Assembly: GCF_900016645.1 (NCBI RefSeq)
Contig: NZ_CDGJ01000064.1
Length of the DNA: 45,522 bases
DNA from: Acididesulfobacillus acetoxydans
Lineage (GTDB): Bacteria; Bacillota; Desulfitobacteriia; Desulfitobacteriales; Desulfitobacteriaceae
Reading direction: 5' to 3' (one strand)
This document shows positions 25,022-33,853 of this stretch, piece by piece (position 1 is the stretch's first letter; every line of letters begins with the position of its first letter). Below the pieces are notes generated by a model. That model was not told the origin of the DNA. It made no database searches and was given only the letters and a program-made list of their open reading frames with translations. Position numbers and translations under genes: made by a program.

Positions 25022-27168
25022 TGTCTCAGCATCCGCTCTATTTCGGGTTTGAGAGCGCTTAGGTCCCGCACCTGTGTGGCGCCGTCCCCACTGCCGAAGA
25101 GCCCCTCTTCGACCAGGGCCGCGGCCTTGGCCCAGTTCGCCTCCCATTCCGGGCCGCAGGACGGAAGGTGCCGCAGAAATTCCGCCGGGGTCTCGTCTTT
25201 CCCGTGTTTCAGTCCTTTTTTGGCGGCTTGGGCCAGAAGGTCCCAATAGAGGCTGAGCAGGCGTTGTTGATGGGACATCGCCTGCCAGCGCCGGTGCCGC
25301 AGAAAACGCCGCGCGCCGGCAGCGGCGAGGAGGATAAGGATAACTGAAATCGCTGCGCCAGCCAGAAAAGCCGTGTGCCGGGCTGAGGCAGATGGGGGCA
25401 AAGCGGCGGGAGCGGCAGGGGGGCTCGCGTTTCTGCTGTGTAAAGGCAGAGACGGGGCAGGAGGCTCTGAGTTGGCGGTGGTGCCGGTGAGCGGTTGGCT
25501 GGTATCCGCCGGCGCTTGGGGGATGGCGAAGCCGGGAGTGGGCTCGAATGGGACCCAGCCGTGCCCGCTGAAATACACTTCCACCCAACTATGGGCGTCT
25601 TCCCGGGTGAGAACGCGGACTGTGTTCCGATCCGTTCCGGGAAAAGGATTGGGGATTGTGGCGGGGAGAGGCTGTCCGGCAGTAAAGCCCATGACCAGGC
25701 GGGTGGGATAACCGAGAATCTTGGTCATGACAGCGAGTGCCGAGGCGAAGTGGATGCAATAGCCCTCGTGGGTGACCAGGAGAAAATTCGGGACAAAGTC
25801 TCTGCCTGCCGCCCGGGGAGGATCGAGGGTATAAGTCATATTGTTTTTCAAATAAGCGACCAGAGCCTGGACCTTGTCGTAAGGGGTTCGGGCTTTGTCC
25901 GTAAGACGGTGGGTTAAGCGGACGATTTCGTCCCCCCTGTGCATAAGATGCGGATTCCACTTGGGGTAAACGGCATAGGAGGGCAAACCGGAGGCCGGGC
26001 TTTGACGAAGGGCCGTGGGGTCGAAAACGGGCTTGTCGGCATGCAGTGTGTACCGGATATGGACGGGCAGGAGTTGGTTAGACCACAGGGTCCCCATAGC
26101 GCTTTCATAGTTAAAAGCGGCCTTAGGTCGGGATATCTGATCGAGAGAAGTGGTTTGTTCGGGGAGAGGAAGTCCGGTGTCCGGGGCCAAAGGCAGGAGG
26201 GAGAGAACCTGGAAGCGCTCGGGTCCCTGAGCGGAAAAACGGATGGGTGCCCTGATGTTAAAGCGGGTCGGACTCCCGCTCTCCGACCACCAGCCGCGCG
26301 GATCATAGAAATCGTACGCCTGGCTTCTCCAGTACACCGCTGCCGGCCCTTGGACATAGAAAAGAGGGGTGTTGTCTCCCAGCCAGGGCCCCCCCAATTG
26401 ATCGGTTTTCCAAGCGAAGAGGCTATTGTCGTCCAGCCCCTGACGGGAACTTTGTCCCAAGATGGAGTTGACGGTCAGGGGGTATTGGAACCAAATGGGG
26501 GAGAGGGTCGGCAAAGTGAGCCCCAGCAGGATGGGAATGGCGGTGATGGGGATAAGCCAAAGTGCGCGGATCCTTGCGCCTGCCGAATGGTTCCGGGAGC
26601 GCGGCCCGTCCGGTCCGGGCATGGCTCCGGCAGGAAAAGCCGAACCGGGCCCAAGATTCGTCTGCCGGGTAAGGGTGAACTGCAAAACGATGGCGGAGGC
26701 GAAATTTAAAGGTATAGTGAAAGACCAGATGCGTTTAACGTAAGAAAAGAGGAACATATTGAGCAGGGTGACGAGGACGAGCCAAGGCCAGATCTTGGGC
26801 CGGCGTTTCAGCAGGGCCAGAAAGATCAGGGTGCCTAAAACCAGGCCCTGGAGCGGATAATAGACAGCCAGGGATACATGTCGAAAGTTCCAGGCCCAGG
26901 GCCAAATCGCGGTAAGATTCCGGGTCAGAAGATCGCGGGCCAGATAATGGCGGACTGGGCTAGTGTGGGTTATAAGATCTGTGGCGAGCATAGGCAAGAG
27001 CAAGGCGGAAGCCGTCCGAAGCCGGGACAGCGGTCCGGCCGGAGTTGGCAAATCACTCAGGCAGAAAAAAAACGGAAGAAATAGCAGGGCCCAGGACAGT
27101 TGGCTCCCGGGGACAAAGATTTCCTGCAAATGGAGTGCAAAGCTTCCGACAAAGGCGGCGGCAGCCAC
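25006..27168 (-). CDS. Membrane transglutaminase-like protein (TgpA family)
   Basis: 720 residues. About six N-terminal membrane segments are followed by an extracytoplasmic part with a transglutaminase-like core: catalytic Cys471 in HEGYCIHFASA, His526 in EDAHSWVEVYF, and the acidic residue in PFEPTPGF. One more membrane segment (near 600) and a cytoplasmic DUF4129-like tail follow. Proteins of this kind act with MoxR and DUF58 partners, which are the two genes upstream. The start is GTG at 27168, 13 bases after the DUF58 stop, with no clear ribosome site, so coupling is likely. Confidence 0.9.
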   Translation of the reverse strand: MAAAAFVGSFALHLQEIFVPGSQLSWALLFLPFFFCLSDLPTPAGPLSRLRTASALLLPMLATDLITHTSPVRHYLARDLLTRNLTAIWPWAWNFRHVSLAVYYPLQGLVLGTLIFLALLKRRPKIWPWLVLVTLLNMFLFSYVKRIWSFTIPLNFASAIVLQFTLTRQTNLGPGSAFPAGAMPGPDGPRSRNHSAGARIRALWLIPITAIPILLGLTLPTLSPIWFQYPLTVNSILGQSSRQGLDDNSLFAWKTDQLGGPWLGDNTPLFYVQGPAAVYWRSQAYDFYDPRGWWSESGSPTRFNIRAPIRFSAQGPERFQVLSLLPLAPDTGLPLPEQTTSLDQISRPKAAFNYESAMGTLWSNQLLPVHIRYTLHADKPVFDPTALRQSPASGLPSYAVYPKWNPHLMHRGDEIVRLTHRLTDKARTPYDKVQALVAYLKNNMTYTLDPPRAAGRDFVPNFLLVTHEGYCIHFASALAVMTKILGYPTRLVMGFTAGQPLPATIPNPFPGTDRNTVRVLTREDAHSWVEVYFSGHGWVPFEPTPGFAIPQAPADTSQPLTGTTANSEPPAPSLPLHSRNASPPAAPAALPPSASARHTAFLAGAAISVILILLAAAGARRFLRHRRWQAMSHQQRLLSLYWDLLAQAAKKGLKHGKDETPAEFLRHLPSCGPEWEANWAKAAALVEEGLFGSGDGATQVRDLSALKPEIERMLRHHSRT

Positions 27169-27181
27169 ACTTTGACTGAAC

Positions 27182-28273
27182 TTAAGCCGTTTGATAAGGC
27201 CTCACCTCCACTCCGGTTATGGCAGGCGAAACTTCCTCGACGGGACCGGTGGCAAAAACGATACGTTGGCCCCGGATATCGCGACGGCTCAATTTCTGCA
27301 ATAAGGGTGTCTTGACCCGGCCGGTGATGACAAGAAGTTTCGAGGTCGGAGGCAGGCCGTCCGTTCCCTCTTCCGCGGAAGAGATGCCGTCGGCGCGCGC
27401 CCCGGCCAAGAAACGAAGGGCCTCGGGCAGGTTGCTTTCTGTGAGCGGGTGGCTCCAAGGTACATAAGCTGTGGCCAGGAAAAGCAAGGGCCGGTGTTGT
27501 CGGGCAAAATGGGTGAGGAAGGAGGCGGCCAGGGAGACGGCGGTTTCCAGGGCCGCTTCATTGCCCTCATAGCTTGAGGAGGCCAGGTCCAGCCAGAGAA
27601 GGGCGTCAGTGTCACTTTCTGCCTCAAATTCCCGGACCATGAGTTTTTGGGTACGGGCGGTCGCTTTCCAATGGATGTGCTGCCAAGGATCCCCAAATTC
27701 GTAATTGCGGGCGCCGCCGGAGGGTTGGCCGCGGTTCGACAGGTCTCCGGCCCAGGGGTCAAAGCCGCTGTATCTCTCTCCCGCTATGGGCAGGAGGCGA
27801 GGAGTCACCCAGATTTCTTGGGGTTTGCCGATGCGGCCGGTTAGGGTGAAAAGCCCCAGGGGGTCTTGAAAAGTCAGGGATAAGGGGCCTATTTCGTAGC
27901 GGCCCCGGTTGCCCAGAAGAAAAGAAAAGGTCTGTTCCACGCCCGGTTCGGGGTTGAAAGATAAGGTCCGGTCCGCGTGACCGGCCGGTTTCCAGGGCAA
28001 CGTCAAGCAAAAGCCTAAAGTGCCGAAGGGCGGATAGCGCGTGAGCAGGGTCAGCGACAAGTCCGAATAGGCTTCTTCAGTAGTGGCGGACAAAAACCAA
28101 GTCGCCCGGGTGCGCAGGCGAAACCAAAGGAAAGCGAGGAATTCCGTCAGCCAAAGAGAGGTGAAAGCGATGAAGAGAAATGCGGGCAGGCGATCTCCCT
28201 CCGAATGCGCGTAGACGAAAAGCCCAACCAGAAAGAAGAGAAATAAGGCGCTGCGCCGCAGTGTGCTTGTCAT
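27182..28273 (-). CDS. DUF58 (vWA-like) protein
   Basis: 363 residues. Two N-terminal hydrophobic segments, then a beta-rich part. The DUF58 signature is GARNYEFGDPWQHIHWKATART near 195-215, followed by a vWA-like fold (DTDALLWLDLASSS). DUF58 proteins work with MoxR ATPases in what look like protein assembly or activation complexes. Its ribosome site overlaps the end of the MoxR gene; the TgpA gene follows closely. Confidence 0.9.
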   Translation of the reverse strand: MTSTLRRSALFLFFLVGLFVYAHSEGDRLPAFLFIAFTSLWLTEFLAFLWFRLRTRATWFLSATTEEAYSDLSLTLLTRYPPFGTLGFCLTLPWKPAGHADRTLSFNPEPGVEQTFSFLLGNRGRYEIGPLSLTFQDPLGLFTLTGRIGKPQEIWVTPRLLPIAGERYSGFDPWAGDLSNRGQPSGGARNYEFGDPWQHIHWKATARTQKLMVREFEAESDTDALLWLDLASSSYEGNEAALETAVSLAASFLTHFARQHRPLLFLATAYVPWSHPLTESNLPEALRFLAGARADGISSAEEGTDGLPPTSKLLVITGRVKTPLLQKLSRRDIRGQRIVFATGPVEEVSPAITGVEVRPYQTA

Positions 28274-28287
28274 GGGCTCACCTTCCT

Positions 28288-29268
28288 TCAGTTCCGCGGC
28301 AGCGGGGGGGTGGAGCGCAATACTTCTGCCAAAAGGACTTCCGGGTTGCCACTGCCGGTGAGAAAGACGCGATGGCGCAGGGCGGGCAGAAACAGTTCCT
28401 TGATATCGTCGGGGAGAACGTAGGACCGCCCTTGGATGGCGGCCGCGGCTTGTCCGGCCCGGAAGAGGGCCAGGGTTGCCCGAGGGCTGATGCCGAGCCG
28501 GAGCCCCGGATGCGAGCGCAGACTCTCGGCCAATTTGACCAGGTAGAGACGTAAAGAATTGCTGACATGGACCTGTCTCACCTTGTCTTGGAGGCAGGGC
28601 AGTACCCCAATCGGGAACACCTGGGACAGGCTCTCCAATGGTTGGTTGAACTGATAACGCTCGAGGAGGGCGAGCTCTTCCTCCACGCTGGGGTAGCCCA
28701 GGTGGAGAGAAAAGAGAAAGCGGTCGAGCTGGGATTCGGGCAGGGGAAAGGTACCGTGAAATTCACGCGGATTCTGGGTGGCCAGAACAAAGAAGGGTAG
28801 GGGTAAGGTGTGAGTCGAGCCGTCCACCGTGATCTGTCTTTCCTCCATGCACTCCAGCAGAGCGGATTGAGCTTTAGGGGAAGCGCGGTTAATTTCGTCG
28901 GCTAAGAGAATATTGGACATAACAGGGCCGGGGTGGTAACGAAACTCACCTTTTTTCGGATCATAGATAGAGGTCCCCGTCACATCGCTGGGCAAAACGT
29001 CCGGGGTGAACTGGATACGCCGAAAGTCGGCTCCGAGGGAACGGGCCAGGGCTTTGACCAGAGTGGTTTTCCCCACACCGGGGGCGTCTTCCAGCAGCAC
29101 GTGGCCGTCAGTCAGCAGGGCAATGACCAGAAAGTGCACTGCCTTTCTCTTCCCTATCAGTACTCTGGCTATATTTTCTTCCAGACGTTGGGCGAAAACG
29201 GCCGGTTCCAATTCCCCCGGGCCGGGTGCGTCGGATCTTCTGGGTTCGCTGTGTTTAGACAGGCTCAT
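28288..29268 (-). CDS. MoxR-family AAA+ ATPase
   Basis: 326 residues from the ATG at 29268, which has AAAGGAG seven bases upstream; a longer reading frame to 29346 lacks a start signal. Walker A is APGVGKTT (62-69), Walker B is ILLADEINRA, sensor 1 is ATQNP, and the arginine-finger region is ESQLDRFLF. A chaperone-like ATPase, first gene of a MoxR-DUF58-transglutaminase operon. The substrate is unknown. Confidence 0.93.
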   Translation of the reverse strand: MSLSKHSEPRRSDAPGPGELEPAVFAQRLEENIARVLIGKRKAVHFLVIALLTDGHVLLEDAPGVGKTTLVKALARSLGADFRRIQFTPDVLPSDVTGTSIYDPKKGEFRYHPGPVMSNILLADEINRASPKAQSALLECMEERQITVDGSTHTLPLPFFVLATQNPREFHGTFPLPESQLDRFLFSLHLGYPSVEEELALLERYQFNQPLESLSQVFPIGVLPCLQDKVRQVHVSNSLRLYLVKLAESLRSHPGLRLGISPRATLALFRAGQAAAAIQGRSYVLPDDIKELFLPALRHRVFLTGSGNPEVLLAEVLRSTPPLPRN

Positions 29269-29471
29269 CAAGTTACTCCTTTCCGCTTTTCCACCGGACA
29301 ACGGAATCGAACAGCTGAATCGAAGAACAGTGTGATCAGGAGACACAATCTAGAATATTTTTTCACAATTGCCAAATAGGAGGACTTTCCGAAGAATTGT
29401 CGAAATCCTTATAAAAACATTGTACCTCAAGCAGAGTGTCTTTCCAATACCGGAGAATGTTATCCGGCAAA

Positions 29472-29482
29472 TGGTCAGGCCA
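29472..29482. promoter_or_regulatory. Candidate FadR/LldR-type operator upstream of the lactate permease
   Basis: TGGTCAGGCCA, one mismatch from TGGTnnnACCA and nearly a perfect palindrome, about 390 bases before the permease start. Similar sites lie at 6231 and 39224. Confidence 0.5.
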
Positions 29483-29728
29483 CCAGGCGAATAGTTAGCC
29501 TGGATAAACAGATGGGGGGTGGTGCACAGGAGCTTGCAGGGGTCAGGCGGCGGCACAGGCGGCCGTGCAGCGGGCAGGAGAGGTGTTAGTGGCTGATAAA
29601 GAAGTATCGGTGAAAGGTTTCGTGGGCATAATGGAAGGAGGTAACTGACGGAGCGGGCACGACAGTTTAGGGAGTTTAGGGCTGTTGAGGACGGCTTCTG
29701 AGGGCAGTGACCCGGTCACAATCGCCAA

Positions 29729-29793
29729 GGCGCAGGTTGCGGGTTTGTCCGGCGCAGGTTGCGGGTTTGTCCGGCGCAGGTTGCGGGTTTGTC
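29729..29793. repeat. 22-bp tandem repeat, three copies
   Basis: GGCGCAGGTTGCGGGTTTGTCC at 29729-29750, 29751-29772 and 29773-29793 (last base changed), in the region upstream of the lactate permease. Confidence 0.9.
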
Positions 29794-29869
29794 TCCGGGG
29801 AGGTTCACAGCTTACTTTCCGATTATTATCAATAACCTTGAACATGGAACAATGGAGGAGGGAGAAAAT

Positions 29870-31480
29870 GTGTTTCATCAGGTTTTAAATCCGCTGGGCA
29901 ATATGGGACTCACCTTGGTGGCGGCCCTCATTCCGGTCGTCTTGCTTTTATTCTTAATGGCCGTCGTACGCATGACCGCCTGGCTCACCGTGGTTATTTC
30001 TTCCGTGGTGACCATCATCATTGCCATCGTGGTCTGGCACGTTCCCTTCGGGACAGGCATGGCCGCTTATTGGTGGGGCGGGCTCACCGGTATTTGGGCG
30101 GTCGATTGGATCACGTTTTGGGGTGTTGTGATGTATTACACCCTAAATTACACCGGGCTTTTCGAGATCTTTCGCAAGTGGCTGATTCAGCAGGCGACGG
30201 CGGATGTCCGGGTTCAGGCCATTCTTTTGGCCTGGGCCTTCGGCGCTCTGCTGGAGGGTCTGGTCGGTTTTGGTTACCCTTGGGCCGTTGTGGGGCCGAT
30301 CCTCATGACCCTGGGCATTGCCGACTTGGATGCTCTGCGCGTTACGGCTATTGCCAATAATGCGCCGGTGTCCTACGGCGCCATGGGGGCCCCGATTATT
30401 ACCCTGGCGGCTGTGACCGGATTGCCCTTGATGAGCCTCTCCGCTTCGGTAGGAAATATTGTGGCCGTGCTGGCTCTGGCCCCGCCGTGGATTCTCATTT
30501 ACCTGGTCGCCGGCAGAAAGGGCATAAAAGATGCCTGGCCTTTGGCTATTGTTGCCTCATTTTCCTATATCTTGGGGCAATGGCCGGTCGCCCATTACCT
30601 GGGACCGTATCTGCCGGATATCTCGGGAGCGATCGTCTCGTTTGTCTGCATTCTTCTCTTCCTTAAGGTCTGGCGGCCGAAACAGATTTTGGGCTACGGC
30701 GGTCAGGAAGTCGACCCCGCGCGTATCAGGAAAGCGGAGGGTGAATCCCTCTCCACCGGGGATGTGCTGAAGGCCTGGCTTCCTTTTGCCATACTCGTGG
30801 TGGTGGTCCTGGCCGGTACAGGGCCTTGGTCGAAACTGCCGGGCCTGAGCCTCTTTATGGCTTCGGTCAAAGGGCTCTCCTCTATTACCCACAAACCGGT
30901 TGCGGTTGCTTTCAACTGGAACATTTTTGCCGGCGGCACTTGGATTCTCATATCTTGGCTGATCGTCGTTCTGCTCTTTGCCAACAAATCCTTTCGGGTT
31001 TTGGGTGAAGTGTTCAAGAAAACGTTTGCCCAGATGTGGGGGGCTTTGTTGGTCGGATTCTTTATTTTCGGACTGGCCAATCTCTTTAACTTCTCGGGTA
31101 TGGCCTCTTCTATGGCCTACGCTTTCTCCAAAGTCGGGCCGGTTTACATCATCCTGGCTCCGATCTTGGGCTGGATCGGGGTGGCCCTGTCCGGCAGCAA
31201 CACGTCCACGAACGCCATGTTCGGAGGGTTCCAAGCCATGGTCGGCAAGCTCCTTGGGGCTCCGGTGCTGCTCTTCCCGTCTCTGAACTCAGTGGGCGCC
31301 GAAGTCGGCAAGCCTGTGGCACCGCAGACCGCCAGCGTGGGGGTTTCGACCACCGGCTTTACCCGCAACGAGGGTGAGGTTATCAGGCACAACATGGGCT
31401 GGACGCTGATTGCTCTGGCTTACCTGATTGTCATTGGCGTGCTCTACTATGTCCTGGCTCCGGGCGCCATGAGACTTTGA
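29870..31480 (+). CDS. lldP: L-lactate permease (LctP family)
   Basis: An integral membrane protein importing lactate (or glycolate) with protons. 536 residues from the GTG at 29870, which follows GGAGGAGGGAG; the ATG at 29852 lies inside that site. About 13 membrane segments. Family motifs seen: ALLEGLVGFGYPWAVVGPIL, NNAPVSYGAMGAPIITLAAVTGLPL, and near the C-terminus GSNTSTNAMFGGFQ and PQTASVGVSTTGFTRNEGEVIRHN. It supplies substrate for the LutB-LutA/LutC enzyme encoded at 39311-42060. Both have FadR-type operator candidates upstream. Confidence 0.95.
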   Translation: MFHQVLNPLGNMGLTLVAALIPVVLLLFLMAVVRMTAWLTVVISSVVTIIIAIVVWHVPFGTGMAAYWWGGLTGIWAVDWITFWGVVMYYTLNYTGLFEIFRKWLIQQATADVRVQAILLAWAFGALLEGLVGFGYPWAVVGPILMTLGIADLDALRVTAIANNAPVSYGAMGAPIITLAAVTGLPLMSLSASVGNIVAVLALAPPWILIYLVAGRKGIKDAWPLAIVASFSYILGQWPVAHYLGPYLPDISGAIVSFVCILLFLKVWRPKQILGYGGQEVDPARIRKAEGESLSTGDVLKAWLPFAILVVVVLAGTGPWSKLPGLSLFMASVKGLSSITHKPVAVAFNWNIFAGGTWILISWLIVVLLFANKSFRVLGEVFKKTFAQMWGALLVGFFIFGLANLFNFSGMASSMAYAFSKVGPVYIILAPILGWIGVALSGSNTSTNAMFGGFQAMVGKLLGAPVLLFPSLNSVGAEVGKPVAPQTASVGVSTTGFTRNEGEVIRHNMGWTLIALAYLIVIGVLYYVLAPGAMRL

Positions 31481-31848
31481 GCCTGAACCTTTAACCCTGA
31501 AAGTTTAAACCGTGTTGAGGACTTCAAGCCGCGTTTACGACTTCCGGCGCGTTCGGGTTTGGACTAGGATAAAGAACCTCTGACTTGGATACCGGAGTGC
31601 GTGAACCTCCCCCGGAGACAAACGCGCAAACAGAAAGCGGGCCCGCGGGAAAAGGTCAGCCGCAGCTGACCCTGCTTGCAGGGACGCAACAGGCGGCGGT
31701 GTTATCCTTTGAAAAGCTTGTTTCGGAGGGCGGCCCGCCGCTTTTGCGCCGGCAAAAATAAAAGGCCGGCCCAGAGTGAAACCCCCGCTCAGAGCCAAGC
31801 GGGGGTTTCATATGGGTCCGATTTGCGCCCTTCAGTCAAGCAGCATTT
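31481..31848. other. Gene-free stretch after the lactate permease
   Basis: Apart from the hairpin annotated at 31778-31809 it holds small hairpins (GGTCAGC/GCTGACC near 31656-31671 and CCTGCTTGCAGG just after). No gene is supported. Confidence 0.5.
31778..31809. terminator. Bidirectional hairpin terminator
   Basis: GAAACCCCCGCT (31778-31789) pairs perfectly with AGCGGGGGTTTC (31798-31809), loop of eight bases. It sits between the plus-strand permease and the minus-strand aminotransferase and may end both. The T runs are short. Confidence 0.7.
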
Positions 31849-32047
31849 TCATCCAACCGTGAGACTCCCACTTCTACACGTGGGAGTGGTGGCCCGCACC
31901 CCGCTTCGCTGGGGGCAAACCCAGCCTTTGGCCGTCATTGCCCACCGGAAGCCTGCGGTTCGGCGATAGTGTCCGCAGGACACTATCGTGATGTTCAGCT
32001 TTAATTCAACGAGTTCACTCTACGAATGGACAGTGCTGCTTTTGCAG
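31849..32047 (-). repeat. Structured repeat element, copy B
   Basis: Same orientation as copy A. Outer end TCATCCAACCGTGAGACTCC with stem ACTCCCAC/GTGGGAGT, then CCCC/GGGG around GCTTCGCT, then CAGCCTTTGGCCGTCATTG (nearly identical in A), then a perfect 11-bp stem CGATAGTGTCC/GGACACTATCG (31964-31988, loop GCA), and the inner end GATGTTCAGCTTTAATTCAA, then CGAGTTCACT. Both main stems differ from copy A or C by paired changes that keep the stem. It lies just beyond the stop of the aminotransferase gene. Confidence 0.75.
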
Positions 32048-32133
32048 TTATCCCGCGGGCATTTTCATTCCCTGATGTGGCCGCTGCGCGGGTGAGTCTG
32101 TCTGGACAGGCACCTCTCCGTATTCGCATTTCT

Positions 32134-33294
32134 CTAGAATTGATATACTTCCCGAAATTTCGCCACAGCGGCCTCGCTATTGACAGCATGCCCCATCTCG
32201 GTCAGAGTCTCGCCCATGAGCCGGATAGCTTGGCTAAACATTTCACCGGTCACATTTCCCATGTGGCCTATGCGGAACGCTTTGCCGGCCAGGGAGGCCA
32301 GAGCCCCGGCGATGACCACGCCTTTGGCGGCCAAGGCCCGGCGGAAAGCCAGGTCATCGACGCCTTCCGGGTAGAGGAAGCAGGTCAGAGTGGGTGCCGC
32401 CGCTTGCTCGCTCGCCAAGGGTTTCATGCCATACGTGGACAACGCGGCGCGTACGGCTTTGCCCAAAGCTTCGTGGCGGCGGTAACGCCGGGGCAGGTCT
32501 TCCTTCATCACAATTTCCATGCCCCGGTTAAAGGCATAAATCATGTTGACGGGAGGAGTGGCATAATAGCGGCCGGGGTTTTCCATGATCGGGAGCCAGT
32601 TTTTGATGTCGACGTAGTAGCCGCCGACTAGCCCGCGCGCTTCCCGTGCCGCCAAGGCCCGGGGACCGAAAGCTACGATAGCTAAGCCGGGAGGGACCCC
32701 AATGGCTTTTTGGGAACCGGTCAAGACCAGATCGATTTTGTAATCCGGAGCACCGTATTCCTTTTGCATGTCTTCATCTAGGGCCGCGGCGGCGCAGACG
32801 CCGTCGAGGATGAGCAAGGCCCCGCTTCTTTTGATAATGGGAACGAGAGCGGCCAAATCAGCCACGACACCCGTGGAGGTGTCCACGTGGGTTAGAGTGA
32901 CCGCTTTGAAACTCTCGCGGGCTAACTTGTCCGCAACGGCCCCGGGGTCAACTTGCTGCCCCCATTCCGCCTGCAAGGTCTCGACTTGAATGCCGTGGGT
33001 TTGGGCCAACGGAACAAAACGATCGCCAAAATAGCCTTGGCTGATAACCAGAAGTTTTTCACCGGGAGCCAAGACATTGACCACGGCCATCTCCATCGCC
33101 AGCGTCCCCGAACCGGCGATGACAAAGACCTCGCCGTCGGTGTTAAAGAGTTGTTTGGTTAATTTAAGACTGTTTGCAAAAACGGAAACGAAACGCGGGT
33201 CGGTATGGGCCCAGGTTTCCGCTGCCAACGCTTCGTAGATCTCATCGACTACGGGAGTCGGCCCCGGGATCAAAAGCATTTCTTTATTCGGCAT
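32134..33294 (-). CDS. Class V PLP aminotransferase (alanine-glyoxylate / serine-pyruvate type)
   Basis: 386 residues. Fold type I, class V: LLIPGPTPVVDEIYEAL at the start, GSGTLAMEMAVVNVL for phosphate binding, Asp in LILDGVCAAAA, and the PLP lysine in LTGSQKAIGVPPGLA near 190. This family covers alanine-glyoxylate, serine-glyoxylate/pyruvate and ureidoglycine-glyoxylate aminotransferases; the substrate cannot be decided here. The ATG has GGAGGAAA upstream. No purine degradation or serine-cycle genes flank it; it lies between the lactate permease and lutC genes on the opposite strand. Confidence 0.92.
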   Translation of the reverse strand: MPNKEMLLIPGPTPVVDEIYEALAAETWAHTDPRFVSVFANSLKLTKQLFNTDGEVFVIAGSGTLAMEMAVVNVLAPGEKLLVISQGYFGDRFVPLAQTHGIQVETLQAEWGQQVDPGAVADKLARESFKAVTLTHVDTSTGVVADLAALVPIIKRSGALLILDGVCAAAALDEDMQKEYGAPDYKIDLVLTGSQKAIGVPPGLAIVAFGPRALAAREARGLVGGYYVDIKNWLPIMENPGRYYATPPVNMIYAFNRGMEIVMKEDLPRRYRRHEALGKAVRAALSTYGMKPLASEQAAAPTLTCFLYPEGVDDLAFRRALAAKGVVIAGALASLAGKAFRIGHMGNVTGEMFSQAIRLMGETLTEMGHAVNSEAAVAKFREVYQF

Positions 33295-33376
33295 ATGTTT
33301 TTTCCTCCACCTTTTCCGCTAAAGTCTGCCTGCCGGATTTGGCGTCCTGACAGTGCTTTGTAAAGCAAGTGCGGTT

Positions 33377-33673
33377 TTAAACCGAAATGTGCCAGTCTTT
33401 GATGACCAGAGTCTTGGCAAAACCGTAACTCTGTGTATCGATGGTCAGGGTGTCAGGCCTCAATAAGTCCTTATCATAGAAAACCCGAATGCCGTCGGCT
33501 TCCAGAACGAGGAAATTTTCCGGTTTCGGCGGGGTTCCTTTGCGAACGCTGGGTGGTGAAATCACAGGAATACAACATTCCACAATATTAACCGGTTCAA
33601 CATAAATTTCCCTGACGCCGCGCTTTTCCAGATAGGTGCGGGCTCGGGGGGTAAAAGCAAGGGCGGATTGCAT
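33377..33673 (-). CDS. Small protein with a CC motif, unknown (HesB/IscA-like?)
   Basis: 98 residues from the ATG at 33673, eight bases after AAAGGGGG; a longer frame to 33754 lacks a ribosome site. It begins LAFTPRARTYLEKRG, then VEPVNIVECCIPVISPPSVR with two adjacent Cys, then FLVLEADGIRVFYDKDLLRPDTLTI and a C-terminal WHISV. The layout (N-terminal helix, strand, Cys-bearing loop, beta hairpins) recalls small HesB/IscA-like proteins, but only two Cys are present and I cannot confirm the family. The CC pair could bind metal or take part in redox chemistry. Confidence 0.75.
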   Translation of the reverse strand: MQSALAFTPRARTYLEKRGVREIYVEPVNIVECCIPVISPPSVRKGTPPKPENFLVLEADGIRVFYDKDLLRPDTLTIDTQSYGFAKTLVIKDWHISV

Positions 33674-33853
33674 TTTCAGACCCCCTTTCGCCGGTTTCCG
33701 CTTCCCGGCTCGCAGAAGGATGTGGTACCGGTCATTCTTTAAGGCGTCGCCCAAGCGGCCGCAGGACCCGGCAGAGGCGGGTCTTTCTGCCGTCCCCCTT
33801 CATTGTAACATCTCGCTTTCAAGTTGCAAGGGGAAAAGGTCAAGGGGCCTGTT

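Larger units (their letters stand above)
29269..29869. other. Gene-free region between moxR and the lactate permease
   Basis: 600 bases between divergently transcribed genes. It contains a FadR-type operator candidate (29472-29482) and a 22-bp triple repeat (29729-29793). A possible plus-strand promoter, TTCCGA-17-TATAAA near 29390-29420, is weak. No protein gene is supported. Confidence 0.5.

Noticed and set aside
29543..29878. Minus-strand 111-codon frame upstream of the lactate permease
   Set aside because: It is the complement of the 22-bp repeats, low complexity, without ribosome site.
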